A stretch of DNA of 64,000 bases from Erythrobacter cryptus DSM 12079 (GTDB lineage Bacteria > Pseudomonadota > Alphaproteobacteria > Sphingomonadales > Sphingomonadaceae), in NCBI RefSeq assembly GCF_000422985.1, contig NZ_KE383967.1, forward strand, positions 64,493 through 128,492, given 5' to 3'. Below, piece by piece: positions 54,478 to 63,506 of the stretch. A model generated the notes under the pieces. It was given only the letters and a program-made list of their open reading frames with translations, was not told where the DNA came from and made no database searches. Each line of letters begins with the position of its first letter. Positions within the stretch are counted from its first letter, which is position 1. A program made the translations under genes and the position numbers.

Positions 54478-55086
54478 ATGGATATTGACGCGATCATGCG
54501 CGCATCGCCGGTGATCCCGGTGATCGTGATCGAGGACGAGGCCCACGCCGTCCCGCTCGCCGAGGCGCTGGTGGCAGGCGGGCTGCGGGTGCTCGAGGTG
54601 ACGCTGCGCACCCCGGCGGCCCTGCCTGCGATCCGGTTGATGCGCGAGGTTGCGGGCGCGATCGTCGGCGCAGGCACGGTGACGGGCCCGCGCGATCTTG
54701 ACGCCGCGCTTGCGGCGGGGGCGCAGTTCATCGTCTCGCCCGGCCTTACCGAGACGCTCGGGCGGGCGGCGCTGGCGAGCGGCGTGCCCTTTCTTCCCGG
54801 GGTTGCCACCGCGGGCGATATCATGCGCGGGCTCGACATGGGGCTTGATCGCTTCAAGTTCTTCCCTGCCATGGCCGCAGGAGGCCTTCCGGCGCTCAAG
54901 GCGCTGGCCGCGCCCTTCGGCAACGTGCGCTTCTGCCCCACCGGTGGGATCGGGCCGGACAATGCCGCCGAATGGCTCGCCTGCGATCCGGTGTTGTGCG
55001 TCGGCGGCTCGTGGGTGGCGCCCAAGGGCGCGCCTGACCGGGCAGAAGTGGAGCGGCTGGCGCGCGCGGCCTGCGCGCTGCGCTGA
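54478..55086 (+). CDS. eda: KDPG/KHG aldolase
   Basis: Cleaves 2-keto-3-deoxy-6-phosphogluconate to pyruvate and glyceraldehyde 3-phosphate, finishing the Entner-Doudoroff path. The 202 residues have the class I aldolase pattern: the catalytic Glu in LEVTLRTPAAL, IVGAGTV, the region FIVSPGL, the Schiff-base Lys in DRFKFFPA, and the phosphate site CPTGGIGPDN. It starts three bases after the edd stop, so zwf, edd and eda form one transcript. It converges on an esterase gene with a 27-base gap. Confidence 0.95.
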   Translation: MDIDAIMRASPVIPVIVIEDEAHAVPLAEALVAGGLRVLEVTLRTPAALPAIRLMREVAGAIVGAGTVTGPRDLDAALAAGAQFIVSPGLTETLGRAALASGVPFLPGVATAGDIMRGLDMGLDRFKFFPAMAAGGLPALKALAAPFGNVRFCPTGGIGPDNAAEWLACDPVLCVGGSWVAPKGAPDRAEVERLARAACALR

Positions 55087-55113
55087 GCGGCGCGGGTGGG
55101 GCTGAAGGCGCTG

Positions 55114-56043
55114 TCAGTCCTTCGCCAGCAGCCAGGCGAAGATTTCGGGCAGGCGCGCCGCCCAGGCGTTTTCCTCGTGCTCGGCCCCTTGATAGACGCG
55201 GCTTTCCCAGTCGCGCCCCCTGTGCCAGCCGGCTGCGGCAAGGCGCGCGTCCACCACCTCCTGATAGGGCGCGTAATACTGGTCGAGCGTGGCGGTGCCG
55301 TGGTCCATCCACAGCCGCCGCCCCGCGGGCGGGCCGAGCCGGGCGGCAAACCATGCGTCCCACAGCGCCTTGAGCGCCGCGTCCTCGCCCGCCACGGCGC
55401 GGGGGTCGACCGCGGGCCAGTGCGACGAGACGCACCCTGCCCGCCCGAACACGTGCGGCGCCTCGAGAAAGGCATAGCAGCTCATCAGCCCGCCCATCGA
55501 GGAGCCGATGATCGCGGTGTCCGCGCGCCCCGGGCGGGTGCGGAAATTGTCATCGACCCAGCTCTTGAGCGGCCCGGCGATCCAGGCGAGATAGCGATCG
55601 GAGACGATCTCGCCCCCGGCGGCGGCGTCCATCTGCGCGCGCAGCGGCGCCGGGGCGGCCTCATAGGCGCTGCGGGGGAGATATTGGCGATAGCGGTCGG
55701 CCCCCGGCGCCCAGATGCCGATGATGATATGCGGCTCCACCCGCCCGGTGGCGACCGCCGCCAGCATCGCCTTGTCCGCCGCCCAGACCTTGTTGAAGTT
55801 GGACGTGGCCGGATCGAAAAGGTTGTGGCCATCGTGCATGTAGAGCACCGGGTAGCGGCGCGCGGAAGCATCATAGCCCGGCGGCAGCCAGATGGTGAGG
55901 CGCTGGTCGGGCAGGCCCGCAGCGGCGATGCGCGGATATTGAAGGAAGCGGCCCTGCCCTGCGCCGGCGCCCGCAAGCGCGGGGCTTGCGCCAGCGCCGA
56001 GCAGCATCAACCCCAGCACCAGCGCGGCGATCAGACGCAGCAT
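55114..56043 (-). CDS. secreted alpha/beta-hydrolase of the esterase D family
   Basis: A 309-residue exported hydrolase (signal peptide 1-24, ending ASPALAG). It has the PF00756-type start (LTIWLPPGYDASARRYPVLYM), the nucleophile elbow GSSMGG near residue 181 and the terminal His in GAEHEENAW. Related proteins include enterochelin-esterase-like and carbohydrate esterases; the substrate is unknown. It is the last gene of the GH68-fructokinase operon with a 52-base gap and a GAGGGAGGG ribosome site, so a sugar or sugar-ester substrate is plausible. Confidence 0.85.
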   Translation of the reverse strand: MLRLIAALVLGLMLLGAGASPALAGAGAGQGRFLQYPRIAAAGLPDQRLTIWLPPGYDASARRYPVLYMHDGHNLFDPATSNFNKVWAADKAMLAAVATGRVEPHIIIGIWAPGADRYRQYLPRSAYEAAPAPLRAQMDAAAGGEIVSDRYLAWIAGPLKSWVDDNFRTRPGRADTAIIGSSMGGLMSCYAFLEAPHVFGRAGCVSSHWPAVDPRAVAGEDAALKALWDAWFAARLGPPAGRRLWMDHGTATLDQYYAPYQEVVDARLAAAGWHRGRDWESRVYQGAEHEENAWAARLPEIFAWLLAKD

Positions 56044-56095
56044 CGGCAGCCCTCCCTCTTTGGCCTTGCCCTTATTGCGGGGGGCGCGCGCCGGC

Positions 56096-56959
56096 TCAAG
56101 CCCCGCGCGCGGCCGCGGCGGCGAGCATCAGCGCGCCGGCGATCCCGGCATTGGCCCCAAGCCGGGGCGCGATGATACGCTGGCGCGCGGCGCCGGGCAG
56201 GTAGCCCGCATCGCGCGCCGCGGCGCGTGCCGCAACCCGATCGATGAGCCCGGGGGTCTGCGCCACCCCGCCGCCGATCACCACGGTCTCGAGCGCGAGG
56301 CTGGCAAAGAGCACGTGGCAGGCCTCGGCAAGATAGTGGGCGATGATCTCGTGGCCCGGGTGCTCGGCGGGCAGCTGCGACAGTGGCGCGCCCCAGCGCG
56401 CGCTCACCGCCGGTCCGCTCGCCAGCCCTTCGAGGCAATCGCCGTGATGGGGGCAGACCCCGGCAAAGGCGCCGTCATCGGGGTGGCGGCGGGGGAAGAT
56501 GTGGCCGAACTCGGGATGGGCGGTGCCGTGCACGGCGCGGCCATCGAGCACCAGCCCGCCGCCGATCCCGGTGCCGATGGTGAGATAGGCAAGCCCCGCC
56601 GGCGCCCTGGGCGCGGCGGCATATTCGGCCAGCGCCGCGGCATTGACATCGGTATCAAGCCCGATCGGCACGCCAAGGCGCGCGGCAAAGAAGCCGGCGA
56701 TTTCGCACCCGGCCCAGCCGGGCTTGGGGGTGTTGCCGAGCCGGCCCCAATCGGCTGCGGTGCGGTCGAGCACCAGCGGGCCGAAGCTCGCGATCCCGAG
56801 CGCGGTGAGCGGCCCTTGCGCCGCAAGCCATTCTGCCGCTTCGGCCAGCGTGCTCGCCGGATCGCGGGTGGGGATGGTGCGGCGCGCAAGGATATCGTCA
56901 GGCGCACGGCCCACGGCGAGCACGAACTTGGTGCCCCCGGCCTCAATCGCCCCCAGCAT
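56096..56959 (-). CDS. ROK-family fructokinase
   Basis: A 287-residue sugar kinase of the ROK family with phosphate loop AIEAGGTKF, the region LTIGTGIGGGLV, and the zinc motif around residues 150-168 (EFGHIFPRRH, then GVCPHHGDCLEGL). The extended zinc region with His and Cys is as in fructokinases of the YdjH/ScrK-like ROK group. It would phosphorylate the fructose released by the upstream GH68 enzyme. The ATG at 56959 lies in a TGATG junction with that gene; a GTG three bases earlier is an alternative. The gene product of glk supplies the glucose arm. Confidence 0.88.
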   Translation of the reverse strand: MLGAIEAGGTKFVLAVGRAPDDILARRTIPTRDPASTLAEAAEWLAAQGPLTALGIASFGPLVLDRTAADWGRLGNTPKPGWAGCEIAGFFAARLGVPIGLDTDVNAAALAEYAAAPRAPAGLAYLTIGTGIGGGLVLDGRAVHGTAHPEFGHIFPRRHPDDGAFAGVCPHHGDCLEGLASGPAVSARWGAPLSQLPAEHPGHEIIAHYLAEACHVLFASLALETVVIGGGVAQTPGLIDRVAARAAARDAGYLPGAARQRIIAPRLGANAGIAGALMLAAAAARGA

Positions 56960-58044
56960 CACGCGCGCTCCTCTGCCACCGGCGCGCGCAGGAAGGCGCG
57001 GTCGCCCTCAAGCACGAGGTGCAGGAGCGGCGCGGGCGCCCCGCCGAAGCGCCCGTCGGGCAGCACATCGACAAAGCTCGAGACGGCAAGGCTGGCATCG
57101 ACGTGCCAGCTATAGGTCTGCTGCGGGCGATCGGGCGGATTGGCGAGCACCAGAGCGCTGCCATTGACCGGGCGCCAGGGCCCGGCCAGGCTCTCGGCCA
57201 CCATGGCATAAAGCCCGGTTGGCGCGTGGCGCAGTCCCGGCGCGAAGGTCGCGCTCTGGGTTGACCAGAAGGCATAGTAACGCCCGGCGTGAAAGACGAG
57301 ATGGGCGCGTTCGAGCTCGTTGTTGACCCCATCGGCATGAAAGCAGGGGGCCAGCGCCTCCCAGCCCGAGGCCGTGCGCCGGGCCAGCCCGAAGGCGCCG
57401 TTGAAGGCGCTCCTTGATCCGGCGAGCGAGGCGGTGAAGGCGAGATATTCGCTGCCATCGGCCGGATCGCAAAACCACGCCGGATCGCGCAGCGCCTTGA
57501 TCCGCCCGGGCGCGCCCTCGTGCGCATCGGCGGCCATGTAGTGCGGGGCGGGATCAGCCAGGATTGGCTCGGGCGGCGTCCAGTCACACGGCCAGCCATC
57601 CGCGCCGATCCGCGCCCGCGCGCTCCACAATTGCTGCTGATAGCCCCCGGCCCGCGCGGCGCTGCCGGCGGCGGTGAAGAACAGCGTCACCCCATCATCA
57701 TCGAGCAGCGCCGAGCCAGCCCATTCGCGCTCATAGGGCACATCGAAGCGCGGGAGCACCGGGCCATGATCGCGCCAGGCGCCCTCCTCGCGCACGAGCC
57801 AGTGGATGCGCGCCTCGAAATGGCGCAGCGCCGGATCGCCCCTATCGGGCGCGCTCAGCGCCATCCACAGCTCGCGCCCGGCAAGCCGGGTGCGCTGGCC
57901 CCACACGTCCTGGAGCGGCCACATGTCCCAATAGACCCGCCCCGGATCGAGGCCCGCGGACGCCGGCGCTGCCACCGGGGGGATCAGCCGGGTATCATCG
58001 GGCGCAAGGTCGCGCAGGTGCTCAGCTTTCCAGGCGCTCGTCAT
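56959..58044 (-). CDS. GH68 sucrose-cleaving enzyme (levansucrase family), probably cytosolic
   Basis: A 361-residue GH68 protein. Catalytic residues: nucleophile Asp40 in WDMWPLQ, the transition-state Asp187 in RDPAWFCDP, and acid/base Glu245 in NNELERAH. The sugar-binding block REWAGSA is also present. There is no signal peptide, and the protein is shorter than typical secreted levansucrases (400-500 residues). With a fructokinase coupled directly downstream and a permease in the locus, hydrolysis of imported sucrose is more likely than levan synthesis, though transferase activity cannot be excluded from sequence. The upstream gap (97 bases) contains a strong hairpin that ends the TonB receptor gene. 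Confidence 0.88.
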   Translation of the reverse strand: MTSAWKAEHLRDLAPDDTRLIPPVAAPASAGLDPGRVYWDMWPLQDVWGQRTRLAGRELWMALSAPDRGDPALRHFEARIHWLVREEGAWRDHGPVLPRFDVPYEREWAGSALLDDDGVTLFFTAAGSAARAGGYQQQLWSARARIGADGWPCDWTPPEPILADPAPHYMAADAHEGAPGRIKALRDPAWFCDPADGSEYLAFTASLAGSRSAFNGAFGLARRTASGWEALAPCFHADGVNNELERAHLVFHAGRYYAFWSTQSATFAPGLRHAPTGLYAMVAESLAGPWRPVNGSALVLANPPDRPQQTYSWHVDASLAVSSFVDVLPDGRFGGAPAPLLHLVLEGDRAFLRAPVAEERA

Positions 58045-58082
58045 CGCCGCAATCTATCCCAATTCCTGCTGAGGCAAAGCGA

Positions 58083-58116
58083 CTGGCCGCCGCCAAGGGG
58101 AGCGTGCGGCGGCCAG
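58083..58116 (-). terminator. strong hairpin after the TonB receptor gene
   Basis: CTGGCCGCCGC (58083-58093) and GCGGCGGCCAG (58106-58116) form a perfect 11-bp stem with a 12-base loop, 26 bases past the receptor stop on the minus strand. Only a short T stretch (CGCTTTG) follows, but the stem strength and position suggest a terminator that separates the receptor from the GH68 operon. Confidence 0.6.
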
Positions 58117-58141
58117 CCTTGGTGCATCGCTGCGGCGCGCC

Positions 58142-60604
58142 CTAGAAGTCGAACCGCAAGGATGCCATCACCGTGCGCCCGGCGATCGAGCGCGCGCGCA
58201 CGATGCCATTGGCCGGGATCGCGCCTTCCTCGGCCTCGGTAAAGCCGGTGGCGTTGAACAGGTTGGTGGCATTGAGGCCGATCTCGATCCGCTCGACCGG
58301 CCGCACCGCCACGAAGGCGTTGACCTGCGCATAGGCCGGCAGCTTCAACTGGTTGCTGTCCTGGGTGAAGCTGTCGGTGGTGCCAACGATGTTGGCCCCC
58401 AGAGTGAACAGGTCGCTGTCATACTGGGCGGTGGCCTGATAGATGAGATCGGCCTGGCGCCGCGGGGTGTTGCCGATCACGCTGGCATCGAGCGCGTCCT
58501 TGATCTCGGCATCGGTGAAGGTCGCGCCCGCCGAGAGGGTGAAGCCGCCGAGGCGATAGGCGCCCTCAAGCTCGAGCCCATAGGCCTCGTAGGTGGTGTC
58601 GAACAGCACCAGCGGGGCGATATCGACATTGGTCTCGCTGGTCTTGGCATAAAAGCCCGTGGCAAAGAGCGAGAGCGGGCCGGAGCGGTATTTGAGCCCG
58701 GCCTCGAGCTGATCGACCCGCGCGATCACCCCGGCATCACCGCCCGGAAGGCTGCCATCGAGCGTGCTTACCGCCGGGCTGAACAGCGACCGGTCGGCGG
58801 TGTGGCGCCCGCCCTGCGAATAGCGCAGGAACACGCCCAGATCATCGCTGACAAGGTAATTGGCGCCGAGCGAGAAGCTGACGTAGTCATATTCGTAATT
58901 GACCGGGCGCGCGTTCGTCAGCGGCAGCACGCTGGTTTGTGCCTCGGCCGGGCTGATGGTGCCGTTGTTGTCGAAGTCGAAGCTTGTCACCCCCACGCCA
59001 AAGCCGCTGTCCGATCCGGTAATGGTGCCGCTGGCATCGCCGAAGTCATAGCGGATCGAGGCATCGAGCGTGAGCCGGCCAAGTTCGAGCGAGAGCGAAG
59101 CAAAGGGCGCATAGGTCGAATAATCGACTTCATAGCTGCGCCGGCAGCAATTGCCGAAGAAGGTGGCACCATAGCCCACCACGCCGTTCTGCGTCACCAG
59201 CGCTCCGCCGGCATTGCGGATATCCACCAGCACCGCGCGCCCGCCGCCCTCGACCGTCTGGACATGGCTGGTCCACAGCCAATCGGTGTCGATGGTCTGG
59301 CGCGAGAGGTAAAAGCCGGCGGTGAAATTGGCGGTGCCGCCGCCAATGTCGAAGCTTGTGCCCACCCGGAAATCATTGGTGATGTTGTCGAGGCTGTTGA
59401 GCCTGGTGTTGAACACCACCACGTTGGTGAGCAACCCGTTGCCGCCGATGGTGGCCGGATTGGCCACCTGCCCGGCATTGGGGCCGCTGGCAAAGACGAT
59501 GCTGGCGCCCGGCCCGCCGATGGCATTGGCAATATCCTGCGCCGCGCCCGCCCCGGCGGGGAAGGGCGAGAGGAAGCTGCCCGAATTGTCGGCAAAGCGG
59601 AAGCGGTTGGTAAGCTGCCAACCATCGCCGACATCGATCTCGCTCTCGATCCCGAAGGCGAGGCTCCTCACCGAAAGGCCATCACGGAAATCATAGCGCG
59701 CCGGGTTGTTGTTGCCATCGAGCGTCACCACCGGCCCCAAGAAGGGGCTGTAAAGGCTGTCGCGGCGCGGATCGAAGCCGGCAATCGCCTGGTAATCGGG
59801 GTTGCCATTGGTGCCCGTCACCCGCACCGGCTGGGGCAGGATGGTGGGGGTGCGATCATCGAGATACTTGGCCGAGAGGCGGACATAGCCGCCATCGAAC
59901 GCCTTGGTGATATTGGCCTTGATCTGCCCCCCGTCATAGCCGTTGTAGCCAATGTCGCGCGGGCCTTCGCCGGTGCGGTAGAAGCCGCCGATGTGGAAAG
60001 TAAGGTCATCGGCAAGCGGGGCGCCGTAATCGAAATCGAGCCGGTAGGTCTCGAAATCGAGCCCGATCGTGCCCTGGATCGCCCCGCCTTCCTGCTGGCC
60101 GGTCTTGGAGATGAAGTTGATCACCGCGCCCGGCGCGTTCGAGGCGAAGGTCGAGGCCGAACCGCCGCGCACCGCCTCCACCCGGGCGACCGACCGGTCG
60201 GCGCGCAGGAAATTGTCGGCATTGCCGAAGATGATGTCACCGAACTCGAGGATCGGCAGGCCGTCTTCCTGAAGCTGGATATAGCGCGCGCCCCCGGTGG
60301 AGACCGGAATCCCGCGCACCGCGATATTGGCATTGCCCTCGCCGCCCGAGGCTTCCGAGCGGATGCCAGGAACCTGACGGATGAGGTCTGCCGATGAGGG
60401 GGCAGCAAGATTGGTGATCACCTCGGCGCCGATGGTGCTGACCGAAACCGAGCTTTCGAGCCGGTTTTGCCCGCGCGCGACCGCGGTGACGATGATCTCG
60501 CTCCCCTCACCCTCCGATGCGGTCTTGGCCTCATCCTGGGCGGCGAGCGGGCTTGCAAGGGTGCACAGCGCCACCCCCGCGCCGAGCGCGTGACGAATTT
60601 TCAT
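58142..60604 (-). CDS. TonB-dependent receptor, probably for sucrose
   Basis: An 820-residue outer-membrane receptor: signal peptide (residues 1-22, ending PLAAQDE), a TonB-box-like EIIVTAVARG near residue 35, a plug domain (LIRQVPGIRS, NIAVRGI, VEAVRGG, APGAVINFISK) and a barrel ending in Phe (VMASLRFDF). The ATG at 60604 has the site GGAGAAAGG; the frame stays open upstream but without family similarity. It diverges from the sugar permease and shares its large operator, as does SuxA in Xanthomonas sucrose loci. The ligand is inferred from context and not from the receptor sequence. Confidence 0.88.
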   Translation of the reverse strand: MKIRHALGAGVALCTLASPLAAQDEAKTASEGEGSEIIVTAVARGQNRLESSVSVSTIGAEVITNLAAPSSADLIRQVPGIRSEASGGEGNANIAVRGIPVSTGGARYIQLQEDGLPILEFGDIIFGNADNFLRADRSVARVEAVRGGSASTFASNAPGAVINFISKTGQQEGGAIQGTIGLDFETYRLDFDYGAPLADDLTFHIGGFYRTGEGPRDIGYNGYDGGQIKANITKAFDGGYVRLSAKYLDDRTPTILPQPVRVTGTNGNPDYQAIAGFDPRRDSLYSPFLGPVVTLDGNNNPARYDFRDGLSVRSLAFGIESEIDVGDGWQLTNRFRFADNSGSFLSPFPAGAGAAQDIANAIGGPGASIVFASGPNAGQVANPATIGGNGLLTNVVVFNTRLNSLDNITNDFRVGTSFDIGGGTANFTAGFYLSRQTIDTDWLWTSHVQTVEGGGRAVLVDIRNAGGALVTQNGVVGYGATFFGNCCRRSYEVDYSTYAPFASLSLELGRLTLDASIRYDFGDASGTITGSDSGFGVGVTSFDFDNNGTISPAEAQTSVLPLTNARPVNYEYDYVSFSLGANYLVSDDLGVFLRYSQGGRHTADRSLFSPAVSTLDGSLPGGDAGVIARVDQLEAGLKYRSGPLSLFATGFYAKTSETNVDIAPLVLFDTTYEAYGLELEGAYRLGGFTLSAGATFTDAEIKDALDASVIGNTPRRQADLIYQATAQYDSDLFTLGANIVGTTDSFTQDSNQLKLPAYAQVNAFVAVRPVERIEIGLNATNLFNATGFTEAEEGAIPANGIVRARSIAGRTVMASLRFDF

Positions 60605-60661
60605 GGCCTTTCTCCTCTCACCTGCGTGCTTCTGCGGCACTGACGGGCCCGTGCTAGCGCG

Positions 60662-60702
60662 ATTGCAAACGATTGCAACGAAAATCTGCAATCGTTTGCA
60701 AT
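60662..60702. promoter_or_regulatory. double LacI-type operator in inverted orientation
   Basis: ATTGCAAACGATTGCA (60662-60677) is repeated as a perfect reverse complement at 60687-60702, separated by nine bases. Each arm with its next base contains the 16-base site TTGCAAnCGnTTGCAA-like palindrome of LacI-family operators. The element is centred in the 186-base divergent gap between the TonB receptor and the permease, and the LacI gene is downstream of the permease. It is the most evident regulatory sequence in the window. Confidence 0.8.
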
Positions 60703-60790
60703 TTGCCCTGAAACATGTCACGTCAAAGGCAGGAGACCGCCGCAAAGGCGGCACAGCCACGCGTGGGACAGGATCGAGAAAAGGCACCGG

Positions 60791-62119
60791 ATGATGCACA
60801 GGCCCCGGCTTTCGCTGCTGCGAATCATCGAGATGAACATCGGCTTTTTCGGCCTGCAGTTCTCCTTCGGGCTGCAGCAGGCCAATATGGGGCCGATCTA
60901 TGGCTTTCTCGGCGCGGACGAGGCGACCATGCCGCTCCTGTGGCTCGCCGGGCCGATGACCGGCCTCATCATCCAGCCGATCGTGGGGGCGATGAGCGAC
61001 CGCACCAGCACCCGCCTCGGCCGGCGCACGCCCTATTTCCTCGTGGGCGCGGTGATCTGCTCGCTGGCGCTCTTTGCCATGCCCCATTCGGCCAACCTGT
61101 GGATGGCTGCCGGGCTGCTGTGGATCCTCGATGCGGGCAACAACATCACCATGGAGCCCTATCGCGCCTATGTCGCCGATCGGCTCGCGCCTGATCAGCG
61201 CGCCGCCGGGTTCCTCACGCAAAGCGCCTTTACCGGCCTGGCCCAGACGCTCTCCTACCTTGCACCATCGCTGCTCACCGCCTTCATCGCGCGCGACGTG
61301 CTCGATGCCAATGGCATTCCGGCGATCGTGCGCATCGCCTTCGTGATCGGGGCGATCCTGTCGATCTCGACCATCCTGTGGTCGGTCTGGCGCGTGCCCG
61401 AACTGCCGCTGGCGCCCGCCGAGAGGGCCGCGCTCGCGCAAAAGCCGCTGACCTTGCGCGCCACCCTTGCGGAGATCGGCGCGGCGCTTAGCGCCATGCC
61501 GCGGCCGATGAAGCAGCTCGCCCTCGCCATGCTGTGCCAGTGGTATGCGATGTTTGCCTATTGGCAATATATCACCTTTGCCGTGGCCCGCGCCCTTTAT
61601 GGCACCAGCGATCCGGCCAGCGCCGCCTTCCGCGCCGCCACGCTCACCACCCAGCAGGCCGGGGCCTTCTACAACTTCATCGCCTTTGTCGGCGCGCTGG
61701 CGCTGATCCCGCTGGTGCGGCGCTTTGGCGCCCGGAGCGTCCATGCCGCCTGCCTTGCCGCCTCGGGCGCGGCGATGCTGCTGATCCCGGGGGTGACGAC
61801 GATCCCTGCGCTCTTTGCCCTGATGCTCGGCATCGGGCTGGGCTGGGCCGGGATGATGGGCAATACCTATGTGATGCTGGCCGATTGCATCCCGCCCGAA
61901 CGCAACGGCATCTACATGGGGATCTTCAACCTCTTCATCGTCGTGCCGATGCTGATCCAGACGCTCACCATGCCGCTCATCTACGCGCCGCTTCTGGGCG
62001 GCGATCCGCGCCACGTGCTGATGCTGGGCGGCGGCTTGATGCTGGTCGGCGCGCTGGCTACCCTGGCGGTGGATGCGGGGCATCGCCACCCGCGCAGCGA
62101 GGGGCTGGCCACGGGCTGA
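60791..62119 (+). CDS. GPH-family sugar/cation symporter, probable sucrose permease
   Basis: A 442-residue, twelve-helix MFS permease of the type represented by Xanthomonas SuxC and plant-like sucrose carriers. Visible signatures: FFGLQFSFGLQQANMGPIY in helix 1, GPMTGLIIQPIVGAMSDRT and LGRRTPYFLVG in the loop 2-3 region, and LWILDAGNNITMEPYRAYV. The ATG at 60791 (MMHRPR, second ATG three bases later) follows an AGAAAAGG site. It shares the operator region with the divergent receptor and is followed after two bases by the LacI gene. Function as sucrose importer is inferred from family and neighbours. Confidence 0.88.
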   Translation: MMHRPRLSLLRIIEMNIGFFGLQFSFGLQQANMGPIYGFLGADEATMPLLWLAGPMTGLIIQPIVGAMSDRTSTRLGRRTPYFLVGAVICSLALFAMPHSANLWMAAGLLWILDAGNNITMEPYRAYVADRLAPDQRAAGFLTQSAFTGLAQTLSYLAPSLLTAFIARDVLDANGIPAIVRIAFVIGAILSISTILWSVWRVPELPLAPAERAALAQKPLTLRATLAEIGAALSAMPRPMKQLALAMLCQWYAMFAYWQYITFAVARALYGTSDPASAAFRAATLTTQQAGAFYNFIAFVGALALIPLVRRFGARSVHAACLAASGAAMLLIPGVTTIPALFALMLGIGLGWAGMMGNTYVMLADCIPPERNGIYMGIFNLFIVVPMLIQTLTMPLIYAPLLGGDPRHVLMLGGGLMLVGALATLAVDAGHRHPRSEGLATG

Positions 62120-62121
62120 GC

Positions 62122-63147
62122 ATGGGCGAGGAGAGGCACGGGCGCACGGTGGTGCGCACCATCACCGATCTGGCGCGGCTCGCCGGGGTCTCGCCCGGCA
62201 CGGTCAGCCGCGCGCTCGCCGGCAAGAGCCTCGTCAACGCCAAGACCCGCGCGCGCATCGAGGCGCTGGCGCGCGAGCACGGCTTTCGTCCCAACCAGAT
62301 GGCGAGCGGCCTGCGCCGCCAGCGCACCGGGGTGATCGGGGTGGCGATCCCGCTCGGCCATGACACCCGCCAGCAGATTTCCGACACCTTCTTCATGACC
62401 TTGCTCGGCCATCTTGCCGACGAGCTGACCCATGAGGGCTATGACCTGATGCTGCGCCGGGTGGTGCCCGATGCCGATGGCGACTGGCTCGATCGCTTCA
62501 TCGGTTCGGGCATGATCGACGGGGTGATCGTGATCGGCCAGTCCGATCAGTTCGCGCGCATCGAGGAGGTGGCCGAGGGCTACCGGCCGATGGTGGTCTG
62601 GGGCAATCACCAGGAAGGCCAGCGCCACTGCGTGGTGGGCAGCGACAACCGCCTCGGCGGGCGGCTGGCGGCCGAACGGCTGATCGCCGCCGGGGCGCGG
62701 CAGATCGCCTTTCTCGGCGATGCCACCGCGATCGAGTTTGCCGCGCGGCGCGCCGGGGCCGCCGATGTCGCCGCGCGCTTCGGCCTGCCCCCGCTTGTCA
62801 CCCTGCCCACCCACCTGTCGCCCGAGCGCGCGAGCGAGGAGATCGCCGCGCACCTTGCCGCCCATGCCGGGCGGATCGACGGGATCTTTGCCGCCACCGA
62901 CACGCTCGCAGCCCTTTGCCTCACCGCGCTGCGCGCGCGCGGCGTGGCGGTGCCCGGGGCGGTGCGGCTGGTGGGATTTGATGACCTTCCGATCGCGCGC
63001 CAGACGGTGCCGCCGCTCACCACCATCCGCCAGGACATTGCCGCAGGCGCGCGCGGCCTCGTTGACCTGTTGCTGCGACGCATCGCCGGCGAGGCGACCG
63101 AAAGCCTGATCCTGCCGCCCGAACTGGTGGTGCGCGAAACCGCCTGA
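62122..63147 (+). CDS. LacI-family regulator of the sucrose locus
   Basis: A 341-residue LacI/GalR repressor with HTH ITDLARLAGVSPGTVSRAL at about residues 13-32, hinge helix FRPNQMASGLRR, and a sugar-binding-type ligand domain (GMIDGVIVIGQSD, GSDNRLGGRLAAERLI, VGFDDLPIARQTVPPLTTI). It lies two bases after the permease stop and is probably co-transcribed, so it would repress its own operon through the inverted double operator upstream. This is the SuxR-like position. Confidence 0.9.
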   Translation: MGEERHGRTVVRTITDLARLAGVSPGTVSRALAGKSLVNAKTRARIEALAREHGFRPNQMASGLRRQRTGVIGVAIPLGHDTRQQISDTFFMTLLGHLADELTHEGYDLMLRRVVPDADGDWLDRFIGSGMIDGVIVIGQSDQFARIEEVAEGYRPMVVWGNHQEGQRHCVVGSDNRLGGRLAAERLIAAGARQIAFLGDATAIEFAARRAGAADVAARFGLPPLVTLPTHLSPERASEEIAAHLAAHAGRIDGIFAATDTLAALCLTALRARGVAVPGAVRLVGFDDLPIARQTVPPLTTIRQDIAAGARGLVDLLLRRIAGEATESLILPPELVVRETA

Positions 63148-63193
63148 GCCGCGCGGCTTGCGCTGCCCCATCACCGGGCTATGAGCCGTCCCC

Positions 63194-63460
63194 ATGCAGA
63201 TGGACGATCTTCTCCAGCGCTATTTCGGCACACGCGATCTTGCCGCCATTGCCCCTGCCGCCCTGCCCGACGGAATTGCACGGATGCGCGTCGATTTCGG
63301 TCTTGCCACCGATCGTGCCGCGCGCTTTGCCCTGTGGAGCATGCTGCTGGTGCTGGGCGAGGCGCCCGAGATCGAGATCGCCTTTGCCGAAGCCGAGGAT
63401 CGCGCGGCCGCGCGGCGGCTGATGGAGATGCTCGCCGCTGCCGATCCGCACGAGCCCTGA
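63194..63460 (+). CDS. small hypothetical protein
   Basis: An 88-residue soluble protein, mostly helical, rich in Ala, Asp and Glu (MQMDDLLQRYFGTRDL at the start, ending ADPHEP). No motif or family is recognised and there is no signal peptide. It stands alone after the LacI gene with a 46-base gap and converges on the acyl-CoA dehydrogenase. A second ATG six bases in is an alternative start. Its codon usage (strong third-position G/C) is like that of real genes here, which is the main support. Confidence 0.6.
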   Translation: MQMDDLLQRYFGTRDLAAIAPAALPDGIARMRVDFGLATDRAARFALWSMLLVLGEAPEIEIAFAEAEDRAAARRLMEMLAAADPHEP

Positions 63461-63506
63461 GGGCACGCCCGGGCGCGTCTGCCGCGCGTGCCCCCCCTTG
63501 CCGCCG

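Noticed and set aside
56959..58044. GH68 protein as a secreted levansucrase
   Set aside because: No signal peptide, short length, and coupling to a fructokinase in a permease-containing locus favour a cytosolic sucrose-splitting role.
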